Assembly (NCBI RefSeq): GCF_003854965.1
Contig: NZ_RQPI01000019.1
Location: forward strand, 1-64,000
Direction of reading: 5' to 3'
Length of the DNA: 64,000 bases
Source of the DNA: Paenibacillus rhizophilus
GTDB taxonomy: Bacteria; Bacillota; Bacilli; Paenibacillales; Paenibacillaceae
In this document: in pieces, positions 15,992 through 24,692 of the stretch
Layout: each line of letters starts with the position of its first letter
Position numbering within the stretch: position 1 is the first letter of the stretch
Position numbers and translations under genes: made by a program
Notes under the pieces: model-generated
Told to the model about the DNA's origin: nothing
What the model saw: only the letters and a program-made list of their open reading frames with translations
The model's database searches: none

Positions 15992-16891
15992 TCAGGTCGT
16001 AACCATTTCCCCTCCGTTGACATGGATGCACTCTCCCGTTACATAGCTGGAATCGGAGCAGGCAAGATACACATAAGCTCCGGCGAGCTCGTAAGGCTGG
16101 GCGGCACGCTTCATCGGCGATTCCAGCCCAAAGACGCTGACTTCCTCGGCAGAGAAGCTGGAGGGGATGAGCGGTGTCCACACCGGCCCCGGCGCGACGC
16201 TGTTAACGCGGATGCCTTTATCCACAAGCGAAAGGGCGAGGGAGCGGGTGAACGAGACGATGGCTCCCTTGGTCGATGAATAGTCGATCAGCTCTTTATG
16301 CCCCTGATAAGCGGTGATTGAGGTGGTGTTGATGATGACAGCGCCTTTTTTCATATGCGGGATGGCTGCCTGGGAGAGGTAGAAGAACGGGAAAATATTC
16401 GTGCAAAACGTCTGATGGAGCTGCTCCTCCGAAATATCCAGAATGCTTTTTTGCGGATATTGAACGGCATGATTGTTCACCAGAATATCCAGTTTGCCCA
16501 AGGTGCGGATCGTATGTTCCACTGCGGCGAAGCAGTTCCTTTTGGGGCGAAGATCGCATTCGATCAGCAGACAGCGTCTTCCCAGCTGCTCGATGCGCCG
16601 CCGCGTCTCCTCGGCATCCGATCTTTCCCACAGATAAGCGATGGCGATATCCGCGCCTTCTTTGGCAAAAGCGATCGCGGCCGCCTTGCCGATTCCGCTG
16701 TCTCCACCGGTAATAAGCGCGACCTTTCCCATCAGCTTCCCGCTGCCTCGGGATTCGGGATCTTCGCTGATCGGACGGGGCTGCATCAGGCTTTCGAGTC
16801 CGGGCTGGCGGTTCTGGTGCTGCGGGGGAAATGTAAGCGGCTGCTCCTCGCAGACCGTTTTTTGTCCGTAATAGGGATACGTGGGGTTCAC
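15992..16891 (-). CDS. Short-chain dehydrogenase/reductase (general-stress SDR type)
   Basis: A 299-residue classical SDR with a 45-residue proline-rich N-terminal extension (PYYGQKTVCEEQPLTFPPQHQ), as in YhdF/YdaD-like general stress proteins. NAD(P) binding uses TGGDSGIGKA; the other motifs are DILVNNHAVQ, the catalytic YSSTKG and a C-terminal GECIHVNGGEM. The substrate is unknown. The start is a GTG at 16891 behind AAGGAGG. It is upstream of the small membrane protein gene on the same strand. Confidence 0.88.
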   Translation of the reverse strand: MNPTYPYYGQKTVCEEQPLTFPPQHQNRQPGLESLMQPRPISEDPESRGSGKLMGKVALITGGDSGIGKAAAIAFAKEGADIAIAYLWERSDAEETRRRIEQLGRRCLLIECDLRPKRNCFAAVEHTIRTLGKLDILVNNHAVQYPQKSILDISEEQLHQTFCTNIFPFFYLSQAAIPHMKKGAVIINTTSITAYQGHKELIDYSSTKGAIVSFTRSLALSLVDKGIRVNSVAPGPVWTPLIPSSFSAEEVSVFGLESPMKRAAQPYELAGAYVYLACSDSSYVTGECIHVNGGEMVTT

Positions 16892-17400
16892 TGGCGGTAT
16901 TCCTCCTTGGCGTTCGCATTTACTTCCCGGGATGGTATATCTCTATGCAACCGCCCAGGCAAGGGTGCCCGCCCCGGGAGTTTCATGGCGGCATTCGACT
17001 ATTGACGGTCGAGCGTGAGGGGGCACAGGCACACGATTGTCCGCAACCCGGCCCCACTCACTATTTCTGTTCTGTCTGTATCGGTGTAGAGTGGCCGGTG
17101 GCAGGGCGTTTACCTGCAAATCTGCAGGTTTGTCAGGTGAAATTCTCTTTGGAAGAAGGAAAGGCTACAATTGTGCAGTTTTTAGAGCTTGCGGGGCACC
17201 AAGCGTGGAGATCGGAGGAGAAATGCCTGCACTTTTGTAGGAATTGGGTCTGGGAAGGTGGAATTCCACGGAAAAAGATGTATAAACGCAGGAATGACCG
17301 TAGCCCGGCCTACTAACTAATGTGAAGACCTGGCAGAGAATGGAGCCTCTCGGCGTCATGAAGACTTGGCGCGGAATGGAGCCTCTCGGCGCGCCGACGC
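16892..17400. other. Intergenic region without convincing genes
   Basis: About 500 nt between the SDR gene and the nucleosidase terminator. It holds a small palindrome (ACCTGCA-AATC-TGCAGGT, 17112-17129), AT-poor sequence and the tandem repeat reported at 17324. Short open frames here have no ribosome binding sites. Confidence 0.5.
17324..17391. repeat. Two tandem copies of a 32-nt unit (36-nt period)
   Basis: Positions 17324-17355 and 17360-17391 share GAATGGAGCCTCTCGGCG and differ at about four positions in the first half. The unit is noncoding as far as can be seen and sits just beyond the terminator of the nucleosidase gene. Confidence 0.8.
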
Positions 17401-17401
17401 A

Positions 17402-17444
17402 AAAGGCCGGGCAAGGGAATGGAATCCCCTGCCCAGCCTTTTTA
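17402..17444 (-). terminator. Terminator of the secreted nucleosidase gene
   Basis: An approximately 15-bp stem (AAGGCCGGGCAAGGG with CCCCTGCCCAGCCTT) with flanking A and T runs, so it can work in both directions. It lies 31 nt beyond the stop of the 17475-18701 gene. Confidence 0.75.
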
Positions 17445-17474
17445 ACTTTGAAGAATAAACGGTCCGCTCTCTTT

Positions 17475-18701
17475 TTATTGCGCTGTGATGTACAAATCCA
17501 CGCCATCGGCTTTCGTCTGCAGTCCAAATGCTTTCGAGACGAGATCCAGGCTTACGTAGGTTTTACCGTTAACAACCACCGACGGGGACTCGACTTGCTG
17601 CTTCGTTCCCTGCGCATCGAGGAAGAAGCTGTCGCCCGATTTAAATGTTGCTGCTTTCGCATCATATTTGAATGTAATAGACTTTGTCTTCGAGTTGAAG
17701 GTTACACCGGACGCCTTGGTTCCGGAGAGCACGCCCGCCAGATTGCGGATCGGAATCAGGGCTTGTCCTTTGTAATCGAGCATGTAGATATCTTGTTTCA
17801 TATCGTTCACATATAGATTGAAGCCATTCACCTGGGTAATTGTGGCGAAATTAACTTGCTTGTCGATCGCCTTAATGACCTCAACCACATATTCGCCTGT
17901 CCATATTCCGGCGTTTCTGCCGCTCGTAGGATTCCAATGCTCATCATGTCTCCCTGCATCGGACATCCCTCTGATGCCTACGAAAGGAACGTGGAAGCCG
18001 TTCGCCACTTGAGCCACGGAAGCCGTCTCCATATCCTCTGCCATCATGCCCAATACCTCATTGGTCCACAAAATCCGATCCACTTCATTGTTGAATTGGT
18101 CGGCGCTGCCGATCGTTCCGGCAAAAACGTCCCCGTGCATGTACTTGCCTTTTACCGACATAGCGGCTTCGACCAGTTCCGGCGTGCTTTTGAATGTTTT
18201 GTATTTCATCAGGTTGTCTTCGTCATCCCGCACATCGGTCGTCATCATATTCCACGTTTCCGGTTTGCTGCCTTCTCCCGCTTTGCGGGTCGGAGAGATC
18301 GTGTTGATATAATTGATCAGCTCTTTACCGACGACAATATCGTACAGATGCGTTTTCTCATCATGGCCACCGGCTGTACCTTGATTAATGATCGCACGAG
18401 GATGGAAGGTATTAATGAGCAGCGTTGTCGAAGTGGCCGCATTGACCATCCCCATCTCCGTCCGGCTTACAATGACCGGGATTCCGTCAATTTTGCCTAT
18501 GTAGTAGCTGTACATGCCCACTTTTTGCGTTTTGTACTGACCCATTGCTTTAAGCAGTGATTCAATTTCGACATCAAGCGCTCCCTGTACCGCGATTGGG
18601 GCCTTTTCCGCATTCTTGGCGCTCGCCGCAGGCGGATGATAGGTGAAGCCGCTGATTACCACCATACAAAATACGATTAACATTGCCGAGACTTTTTTCA
18701 C
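17475..18701 (-). CDS. Secreted MTA/SAH nucleosidase-like protein fused to a copper-amine-oxidase-like stalk domain
   Basis: 408 residues. An N-terminal signal peptide ends near AASA (about residue 28). A purine nucleosidase domain covers about 35-285, with MGMVNAATSTTLLI, the INQGTAGG loop, the conserved AEDMETASVAQVA segment (substrate-binding Met-Glu) and a late GMSDAGRHDEHW (catalytic Asp). A beta-rich domain (about 300-405, DYKGQALIPIRNLAGVL, VNGKTYVSLDLVSKAFG) matches the stalk/Cu-amine-oxidase-N repeat common on Paenibacillus surface proteins. Family enzymes cleave methylthioadenosine or S-adenosylhomocysteine; here the reaction would be extracellular. The start is a GTG after GAGGAG. 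No neighbour suggests a pathway. Confidence 0.82.
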   Translation of the reverse strand: MKKVSAMLIVFCMVVISGFTYHPPAASAKNAEKAPIAVQGALDVEIESLLKAMGQYKTQKVGMYSYYIGKIDGIPVIVSRTEMGMVNAATSTTLLINTFHPRAIINQGTAGGHDEKTHLYDIVVGKELINYINTISPTRKAGEGSKPETWNMMTTDVRDDEDNLMKYKTFKSTPELVEAAMSVKGKYMHGDVFAGTIGSADQFNNEVDRILWTNEVLGMMAEDMETASVAQVANGFHVPFVGIRGMSDAGRHDEHWNPTSGRNAGIWTGEYVVEVIKAIDKQVNFATITQVNGFNLYVNDMKQDIYMLDYKGQALIPIRNLAGVLSGTKASGVTFNSKTKSITFKYDAKAATFKSGDSFFLDAQGTKQQVESPSVVVNGKTYVSLDLVSKAFGLQTKADGVDLYITAQ

Positions 18702-18983
18702 TCTCTCACTCCTCTAATAATATTCATTTTTTAATATATTAAATATTAATATAATTAAAAAAAACGAAGTGTGTAAAGAAGAATTTTTTCTCGGGCAGAA
18801 AAATGATCCCATTTGAACGGCCTTTTGGGCGATTAAGGCACTCTGCCGGGTACGAATAGCCATTGAAAGGAATTGAAAATGATGTTAAAAGTGGAGAGGG
18901 AATATCGGGGGCCTGTCCCGGACGGGAAAATAACGCTGCCGATGAAGGAGCGCCGAATGATGGACCATGGAATCGGGGGGAGT

Positions 18984-19403
18984 ATGATGATTTACAGAGA
19001 GATGACGAAGGATGATTACGACGCGGCTTATTCGCTGTGGGAGAAAACCGAGGGGATGGGGCTCAGCGCAGCGGATTCGCGGGAAGAAATATCCCGCTTT
19101 CTGGAACGCAACCCCGGCCTCAGTCAGGTATGCGTATCTCCGGACGGCGGACTTGCCGGCACAGCGCTGTGCGGCCATGACGGGCGGCGGGGGTTTTTGT
19201 ATCATGTCGCGGTAAGCGGGGAGCACCGGGGGAAGGGCATCGGACGGGGTCTGGTATCGAACTGCCTTGAAGCCTTGCGCTCGGAAGGCATCGCCAAATG
19301 CCATCTGATGGTAATCGGGAGCAATGCGGACGGCCAGCGGTTCTGGAGCGGAATCGGCTGGGAATTCAGGGACAGTATTCTGCTGTACTCGCACGGCACC
19401 TGA
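18984..19403 (+). CDS. GNAT-family N-acetyltransferase
   Basis: A 139-residue single-domain acetyltransferase: MTKDDYDAAYSLWEKTEGMGL at the N-terminus and the acetyl-CoA motif YHVAVSGEHRGKGIGRGLV, followed by KCHLMVIGSNADGQRFWSGIGW. This pattern matches the YpeA-like group; the substrate is unknown. The start ATG at 18984 (followed by a second ATG) has GGGGGGAG upstream; in-frame ATGs at 18873 and earlier lack a site. It is a single gene. Confidence 0.82.
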   Translation: MMIYREMTKDDYDAAYSLWEKTEGMGLSAADSREEISRFLERNPGLSQVCVSPDGGLAGTALCGHDGRRGFLYHVAVSGEHRGKGIGRGLVSNCLEALRSEGIAKCHLMVIGSNADGQRFWSGIGWEFRDSILLYSHGT

Positions 19404-19626
19404 CAAAAGAGCGGCCCATTACATCCCTGCAAGCCGGGTGCGCTGCCAGTATAAAAGCGGACGGTGTAGAGCGGGCGGCAGGGGGCCAGAGATTCGACAA
19501 ATTTCACAGTTTCTAAGCCATTGCAGTATAATTAAATAGGCAATGATTTGATTTCATATAAAAAGGCCGAACCGTCGGGAAGCCGGGCGGCATTTTGAGC
19601 TTTGAAAGAAAGCGGAGGCTTAAGCC

Positions 19627-20331
19627 ATGCGGTTTAAAGATGTATTCTCTATAATAGGACCGGCGATGGTCGGGCCATCAAGCTCCCATACGGCGGGGGC
19701 AGCCCGCATTGGCCGGGCAGCCAGACAGCTGCTGGGCGAAATGCCGCAAAAGGCTGAGGTTATTTTTTACGGATCGTTCGCGGCGACCTATCAGGGACAT
19801 GGGACGGACCGGGCGATTGCCGGGGGACTTCTGGACTTCCCGACCGACGATCTGCGGCTGCCGGATTCCATTGGAATCGCCGAACAGGACGGCATGGACA
19901 TTTCGTTCCGGCAGGGAGCCGGGCTGTTCCCCCACCCCAACACGGTGCGGCTGCGGCTGGCGGGCAGCGGCGGCGAGCTGACGCTTACTGGTATTTCCAT
20001 CGGGGGAGGCAACATCGAAATTGTCGAGATCGACGATTTCAGCGTCAAGCTGTCCGGGATGTATCCGACCGTTCTGATTCATCACATGGACTATCTCGGC
20101 GTGCTGGCAAGCGTGACCGATACGATGCGCAGAGGCCAGGTCAACATCGGGCATATGTCTTTGGACCGCAAAAACCGCAGCGGAGCGGCTCTGACCGTAC
20201 TGGAGCTGGATGAGATGCTGGCTCCGGAGCTGCTGAGCGAGCTGGAAGCCCTGCCCGCGGTGAAGTCGGTGAAGCTGATTCACCTGGACGAAAGTCCGAA
20301 GGAAGAGAAAGGGAAGGGAAAGACCTCATGA
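19627..20331 (+). CDS. sdaAB: L-serine dehydratase, iron-sulfur-dependent, beta subunit
   Basis: Part of the two-subunit [4Fe-4S] enzyme that deaminates L-serine to pyruvate and ammonia. The 234-residue subunit starts MRFKDVFSIIGPAMVGPSSSHTAGAARIG, the invariant serine-dehydratase beta motif. The C-terminal part is an ACT-like regulatory domain (PTVLIHHMDYLGVLASVTDTM...VNIGHMSLDRKNRSGAALTVLELD). The start has GGAGG upstream. Its stop overlaps the start of the alpha subunit by four bases (ATGA), so the subunits are translationally coupled. Confidence 0.95.
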   Translation: MRFKDVFSIIGPAMVGPSSSHTAGAARIGRAARQLLGEMPQKAEVIFYGSFAATYQGHGTDRAIAGGLLDFPTDDLRLPDSIGIAEQDGMDISFRQGAGLFPHPNTVRLRLAGSGGELTLTGISIGGGNIEIVEIDDFSVKLSGMYPTVLIHHMDYLGVLASVTDTMRRGQVNIGHMSLDRKNRSGAALTVLELDEMLAPELLSELEALPAVKSVKLIHLDESPKEEKGKGKTS

Positions 20332-21209
20332 ATTTTCAAACGTTAAGCCAGCTCGCGAATTTGGCCGAGGAGCGGGCTTTAAGTATCGGCGCCTTGATGG
20401 TGGAAGAACAGAGCGCCGAATCCGGACGCTCCGCGGAGCATGAATTTGCCAAAATGAAGGAATATTACGGGGTAATGAAGGAGGCCGTGCGGCGCGGCAT
20501 GCAGGAGAACACGACTTCGCGCAGCGGCTTGACCGGACTGGACGCCCAACGCGTCGGAGCTTATAACGCCGAGAACGAATCCTGTCTGGGCGGACCGGCG
20601 AGTCAGGCGATGGCCTACGCGCTGGCCGTCTCGGAGGTGAACGCCTCGATGGGACGCATCATCGCGACCCCGACGGCCGGCTCCTGCGGCATTATTCCCG
20701 GCGTATTCCTGAGCTGCCAGGAGCGCTTCGGCTGGGACGATGACGTTATGACTTACGGACTGTTCGCCGCCGGAGCGATCGGCTATGTCATCGCCAATAA
20801 TTCCTTCGTTTCCGGAGCCGAGGGAGGCTGCCAGGCCGAGGTCGGTTCGGCAATCGGCATGGCGGCGGGAGCGCTGACCGAGCTGCGCGGCGGCACCCCG
20901 GTCCAGGCGGTACATGCCGTGGGTCTGGCGCTGAAAAACACGCTTGGGCTAATCTGCGACCCGGTAGGCGGCCTCGTCGAAATTCCCTGCATTGTCCGCA
21001 ACGGCTTTGGCGCCGTCACGGCGCTGGCGGCGGCGGATATGGCGCTGGCCGGAGTGCGCAGCGTCATTCCGTCCGACGAGGTCATCAAGGTCATGCTTGA
21101 GGTCGGCTCGGCCATGCCGGAGAAGCACCGCGAGACGGCCGGAGGGGGCCTGGCCCAGACGCCGACCGGCCGCAAAATCATGGAGGATTTGCGCCAGCGG
21201 CGCAAATAA
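20328..21209 (+). CDS. sdaAA: L-serine dehydratase, iron-sulfur-dependent, alpha subunit
   Basis: The catalytic partner of SdaAB. It is 293 residues, normal for the family, with ATPTAGSCGIIPGVFLSCQER and VSGAEGGCQAEVGSAIGMAAGAL, the region that supplies iron-sulfur cysteines, followed by CDPVGGLVEIPCIVRNG with the remaining conserved cysteines. The C-terminus has the typical GGGLAQTPTGRKI. It is cytoplasmic and oxygen-sensitive in known homologues. It is co-transcribed with sdaAB. Confidence 0.95.
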   Translation: MNFQTLSQLANLAEERALSIGALMVEEQSAESGRSAEHEFAKMKEYYGVMKEAVRRGMQENTTSRSGLTGLDAQRVGAYNAENESCLGGPASQAMAYALAVSEVNASMGRIIATPTAGSCGIIPGVFLSCQERFGWDDDVMTYGLFAAGAIGYVIANNSFVSGAEGGCQAEVGSAIGMAAGALTELRGGTPVQAVHAVGLALKNTLGLICDPVGGLVEIPCIVRNGFGAVTALAAADMALAGVRSVIPSDEVIKVMLEVGSAMPEKHRETAGGGLAQTPTGRKIMEDLRQRRK

Positions 21210-21214
21210 CCGGA

Positions 21215-21523
21215 CTAGAGCAGCTTGAAGCGGCGAAGCTGGTCCCACTGTCCCTCGAGCTTCAGAATCTCCGGCTGCTTGGAACCGATGAGGTCGAAAT
21301 GGGGGAACGGGGGCCGGTTATGGATATGCTGCGGAGGCAGGCCGTTGTCCCTGCACCAGTCGGCAAGACGGCCCAGGTCGCTGCAGCCGACCTTGGTCAC
21401 GGTCGTAATTCCGGGGAAACGCGGATCGAGCCAGTAATGGGTCAGGAAGGCGATCTCTCCGTCCAGGACCGCCTGTTTCCAGCGGTTCAGTTCTTCTCTT
21501 TTTACACCAAAGGCCATAGCCAT
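21215..21523 (-). CDS. YneQ-like small protein
   Basis: A 102-residue protein closely resembling B. subtilis YneQ: MAFGVKREELNRWKQAVLDGEIAFLTHYWLDPRFP, TVTKVGCSDLGRLADWC and PHFDLIGSKQPEIL. Function unknown; the core looks like a compact soluble domain with conserved W, H and C residues. An ATAAGGA site lies upstream of the ATG at 21523. The open frame continues upstream but without a site or conservation. It is convergent with sdaAA, with no clear terminator between them. Confidence 0.8.
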   Translation of the reverse strand: MAMAFGVKREELNRWKQAVLDGEIAFLTHYWLDPRFPGITTVTKVGCSDLGRLADWCRDNGLPPQHIHNRPPFPHFDLIGSKQPEILKLEGQWDQLRRFKLL

Positions 21524-21625
21524 TCCATCCTTATCTCTTTTATGTAGCTTAATTATAGCTGTTTCCGCCGGCTTTGCACCTGCAGGGCGCGGTTCGAATG
21601 TCATCGCGAAAGGAGGACAAGCGGC

Positions 21626-21835
21626 ATGAACGGACAGAGCAGGGCGGATATCCGCCCCGGGCTTGAAGTGGACATCGTGTTGAAGCAGGATCAGCCTACG
21701 GGCAAGCTGACCCGCGGCACGGTCAAGGACATTTTGACGAATTCGCCCCGTCATCCCCATGGCATCAAGGTGAGGCTGACGAGCGGTCAGGTCGGGCGGG
21801 TCAAGCATATTCTTGGTCCGAAATCCGGCGGCTGA
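21626..21835 (+). CDS. YwbE-family protein (DUF2196)
   Basis: A 69-residue protein with the DUF2196 pattern: RADIRPGLEVDIVLKQDQPTGKLTRGTVKDILT, SPRHPHGIKVRL and GQVGRVKHIL. It looks like a small beta-barrel, and a nucleic-acid-related role is often assumed, but function is unknown. GAAAGGAGG precedes the start. It is divergent from the YneQ-like gene. Confidence 0.88.
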   Translation: MNGQSRADIRPGLEVDIVLKQDQPTGKLTRGTVKDILTNSPRHPHGIKVRLTSGQVGRVKHILGPKSGG

Positions 21836-21853
21836 TTCCCGCATGATTATTAA

Positions 21854-21915
21854 CGCCCCATTCCGCACGCGCCGCAGTCGGTTAATTTTGCGGCTTGCCG
21901 GAATGGGGCGTTTTT
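21854..21915 (+). terminator. Rho-independent terminator of the YwbE gene
   Basis: A 12-bp stem (21854-21865 with 21899-21910) with an inner GC-rich hairpin, followed by TTTTT. It also faces the convergent HNH gene. Confidence 0.8.
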
Positions 21916-21939
21916 GTATGGCTGTATTGCTGTGTAAGT

Positions 21940-22872
21940 TCAATTACCCATAAATTCGTCGACATATTGGTCCGCTTTGGCCTGATTGCACAGGTTGCAG
22001 GCGCAGACACAGTTCATGGGCGTCGTATGCCCTCCCTTGGCTCGGGGCAGCAGATGATCGATCGTATCGCCGTATAAGCCGCAGAAATGGCAGGTATAGC
22101 GGTCCCGGGTCAAAATATACCGGCGGAAGTCCTTGTTGCTGTACAGCCGGCGGATTGTCCGGCGGTTGACCACCACGGCGGCCTGCTCCCGCACCAGCGT
22201 AACGGCGAGATCGAGATCGATCTCCTGATGCCAGCGCCGTCCCTTGTCGCTGTATCCCCGCATCAGAATCATTCCCTGCCTGGAGGGAATGAGCGCAGAG
22301 ATGTCGTCTGGCTCGGGCTTTGGCCCGCGCTGGCGCTGAAGGGACGCCGCCTGTTCCGCTGTGCGCGGGCGGGGCTTGGCTGCCCCCTCCGAGGCGGAAG
22401 CATGCGGCTTCCGCTCGGGAGCCGCCGTTCCCCGGGAACGCTTGCGCTTCCGGGGCTTGTGCGCCGGCACCTCCCCGGCGGGACTTGGCGCGGAAGCGCC
22501 GCCCGCCGCCGGAACCGTATGCACCGTGGGCGCCGATTCCGGTGCGGACCGCTCCTTCGCGGGTGGCTTCGCCGGGCTGCCGGGCGCTGGGGCGGCGGCG
22601 CGGGCAGGCCCAGCCGGCCGGGCCTTTGGCGGCGCTGCGGCGCGAACCGTTAACGGCGCCGGGGTCAGAGCCTTTGTCTGCGCCGTCTCCGGAAGGGAGG
22701 CACTCCGGGCCGATTCGGCCTCGCGGCGCTTCCGGCATTCCCGGCAGGCGCCGCGGCGCGACTCCGCCTTGGAGCGTCTGCCGGTGCGTCTGCGGAATTC
22801 CGAGAGCGGTTTATTTTGAAGACAGTAAGCGCATTGTTTGGTTGTATGCTGATCAACTGAAGGCATAGGCAT
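21940..22872 (-). CDS. HNH endonuclease with N-terminal zinc motif and a Pro/Ala-rich linker
   Basis: About 310 residues. An N-terminal Cys motif (CAYC...CREC, about 11-46) looks like a zinc-binding treble-clef fragment. A long low-complexity linker rich in Pro, Ala, Arg and Ser covers about residues 55-185. The C-terminal domain (about 195-310) has RDRYTCHFCG, TIDHLLPRAKGG (catalytic histidine) and CNLCNQAKAD, the classic HNH fold with zinc cysteines. Such solitary HNH genes are common in Paenibacillus and their substrate is unknown. The start is uncertain: ATGs at 22872 and 22866 both lack a strong site. No intein, intron or phage gene is adjacent. Confidence 0.75.
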   Translation of the reverse strand: MPMPSVDQHTTKQCAYCLQNKPLSEFRRRTGRRSKAESRRGACRECRKRREAESARSASLPETAQTKALTPAPLTVRAAAPPKARPAGPARAAAPAPGSPAKPPAKERSAPESAPTVHTVPAAGGASAPSPAGEVPAHKPRKRKRSRGTAAPERKPHASASEGAAKPRPRTAEQAASLQRQRGPKPEPDDISALIPSRQGMILMRGYSDKGRRWHQEIDLDLAVTLVREQAAVVVNRRTIRRLYSNKDFRRYILTRDRYTCHFCGLYGDTIDHLLPRAKGGHTTPMNCVCACNLCNQAKADQYVDEFMGN

Positions 22873-22921
22873 GCTCGAAAGCGGCCGGCCGGAGCGCCGC
22901 CCTCTGTCACCTCGTTTATTA

Positions 22922-22951
22922 AAATATAAGAAAGTATAAGAAAGTATAAGC
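22922..22951. repeat. Three short tandem repeats upstream of the HNH gene
   Basis: TATAAGAAAG occurs in near-perfect tandem (three TATAAG units at a 10-nt period) in an AT-rich stretch. The rest of the 300-nt intergenic region up to 23173 holds a TATAAT at 23102-23107 that may serve the + strand gene, with a poor -35. Confidence 0.6.
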
Positions 22952-23173
22952 TTCGCGCTTATTCTTGAATTATAAAATTCCTTAAATTGGACCCAATGAT
23001 ACAAGTATAACGCAAAGTACGGATAATCACACTTTTCATGCCGCTTCTATTGTTTTTGACCCGGTGTAATCCGTGTCTCATCGCGGAGCTGAAGGTTCAG
23101 GTATAATGAGAGCAGATGATGACTGCTCGTTTGAAGGGCCGCCCAATTCAAGAATGGAAGCGGGGAAAAATGA

Positions 23174-23743
23174 ATGAGTCAACGGGTAAAACAGACGGTG
23201 AAGCCAAACGCGGATGCGGAGAGTACGTCCGCAGGAAGACGGCCGCCCTCTGTGCTGTTTCTTTATGTTCTGCAGGCCTTTTTGGGCCTGGGAGCGATCG
23301 CCGGAGGGGTGATGCTCATCATCGATCCAAGCGGAAGCCTGATGGGGATGCCGGCGGATACCGTGCTGAAGAGGTCGCCTTTTTCCGACTTTTTATTCCC
23401 GGGTATTATACTGCTGGCGGTATTCGGATTGTTTCCGCTTCTTGTGCTGTACGGCATGGTGAAAAGACCGCGCTGGGCATGGGCCGACGCGCTTACTCCC
23501 TTTAAAGAATTGCATTCCACTTGGACGCTGTCATTGTATGTGGGGTTCGGCCAGATTATCTGGATCATGGTGGAGACTTACATTATGAACGCGGTCAGCC
23601 TCGTACATGTATTTTATATGAGCCTCGGGCTGCTCATTCAGATTGTCACCCTGCTTCCTTCGGTGCAGCGTTTCTTTCTGCTGCCTCCCGGGCGGGGATT
23701 CCATACGGCGGATGACCAAAGTATGCGGGCGGCTTCAAGATAA
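23174..23743 (+). CDS. Four-helix membrane protein of unknown function
   Basis: A 189-residue protein. A polar N-terminal 25 residues are followed by four hydrophobic helices (about 27-50, 75-95, 118-140 and 145-165) and a polar C-terminal tail. The order (LFLYVLQAFLGLGAIAGGVMLIIDPSG, then LLAVFGLFPLLVLYGMVKRPRWAWA) looks like small uncharacterised Bacillales membrane proteins. GGGG lies upstream of the ATG. It is followed 50 nt later by an acetyltransferase gene; a shared transcript is possible. Confidence 0.7.
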   Translation: MSQRVKQTVKPNADAESTSAGRRPPSVLFLYVLQAFLGLGAIAGGVMLIIDPSGSLMGMPADTVLKRSPFSDFLFPGIILLAVFGLFPLLVLYGMVKRPRWAWADALTPFKELHSTWTLSLYVGFGQIIWIMVETYIMNAVSLVHVFYMSLGLLIQIVTLLPSVQRFFLLPPGRGFHTADDQSMRAASR

Positions 23744-23796
23744 AGCTATAATAGTCTTGTCTGCAGATGGCTATAAATACGATTGGAGATCTTTTT

Positions 23797-24597
23797 ATGG
23801 AGGAAGTAAAGGGGAATTTAATTACGGTACGTACACTGGCGGAGGATTTCCGGCGCCTTGGCCTGCGTGAAGGAATGACGGTGCTGCTGCATTCATCGTT
23901 CAAATCATTGGGCGAATGGGTGGCGGGCGGACCCGCCGCCGTAATTCTGGCGCTTGAAGAAGCGCTGGGCGAAGGCGGAACGCTCATCATGCCGACGCAT
24001 TCGACCGATCTTACCGATCCTTCGGGCTGGAGCAATCCCCCGGTTCCGCAAGAATGGTGGGATTCGATACGGGAGCAGATGCCGCCCTATGACCCCGGTT
24101 TGACGCTTCCTCGCGGGATGGGCATTATCCCGGAAGCTTTTCGCAAGCAGACGGGAGTACGGCGCAGCGGGCACCCGCTCTATTCCTTCGCCGCCTGGGG
24201 CAAGCATGCCGATACGGTCACTGCCGGGCATGAGCTGCCCTACGGTCTTGGCGACGGATCACCGCTTGGACGGCTGTACGATCTGGACGGCGTGGTGCTG
24301 CTGCTCGGTGTGGGGCATTTCAACAACACCTCCATACATCTCGCGGAATACCGTGCCGGTTACCCGGGAAAAAAAGAAATTGCCGCCGGCGCCCCGATCT
24401 CCGAGAACGGGGCCAGAAGATGGGCGCGGTTTCCCGATCTGGAATGGAGTTCAGATGATTTCGGCAGTATCGGCGAGGACTTTGAATGGGAAACCGGCCA
24501 GATCCGGCATGGTTTTGTCGCGGCGGCGCCTGCGCAGCTTATGTCCCAGCGAGCCATCGTCGATTATGCCGTACGGTGGATGGAACAGCGGCGTTAG
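23797..24597 (+). CDS. Aminoglycoside N(3)-acetyltransferase family protein
   Basis: A 266-residue member of the AAC(3) family (YokD-like). Conserved segments are RLGLREGMTVLLHSSFKSLG, GTLIMPTHSTDLTDP, MGIIPEAFRKQTGVRRSGHP, YGLGDGSPLGRLYDLDG and LLGVGHFNNTSIHLAE. Family members acetylate the 3-amino group of aminoglycosides using acetyl-CoA; chromosomal members often have other or unknown substrates, so resistance cannot be claimed. The ATG at 23797 follows TTGGAGAT; another ATG lies at 23767 without a site. It ends before a strong terminator. Confidence 0.85.
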   Translation: MEEVKGNLITVRTLAEDFRRLGLREGMTVLLHSSFKSLGEWVAGGPAAVILALEEALGEGGTLIMPTHSTDLTDPSGWSNPPVPQEWWDSIREQMPPYDPGLTLPRGMGIIPEAFRKQTGVRRSGHPLYSFAAWGKHADTVTAGHELPYGLGDGSPLGRLYDLDGVVLLLGVGHFNNTSIHLAEYRAGYPGKKEIAAGAPISENGARRWARFPDLEWSSDDFGSIGEDFEWETGQIRHGFVAAAPAQLMSQRAIVDYAVRWMEQRR

Positions 24598-24646
24598 GCG
24601 TTTCGGGCCGCCAAGGCCGGGATGGCCGACAATCATCATCTTCCAT

Positions 24647-24692
24647 ACAAAAGGTCCAACCGGACTGTTCCCGGTTGGACCTTTTGTCTTGT
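24647..24692 (+). terminator. Rho-independent terminator after the AAC(3)-like gene
   Basis: A perfect 17-bp stem (24647-24663 with 24671-24687) with a 7-nt loop and flanking A/T runs, able to work from both sides. Confidence 0.88.

Noticed and set aside
23797..24597. Calling the AAC(3)-like gene an antibiotic resistance gene
   Set aside because: Family membership is clear, but chromosomal YokD-type members often do not confer resistance and nothing here (integron, plasmid, other resistance genes) supports it.
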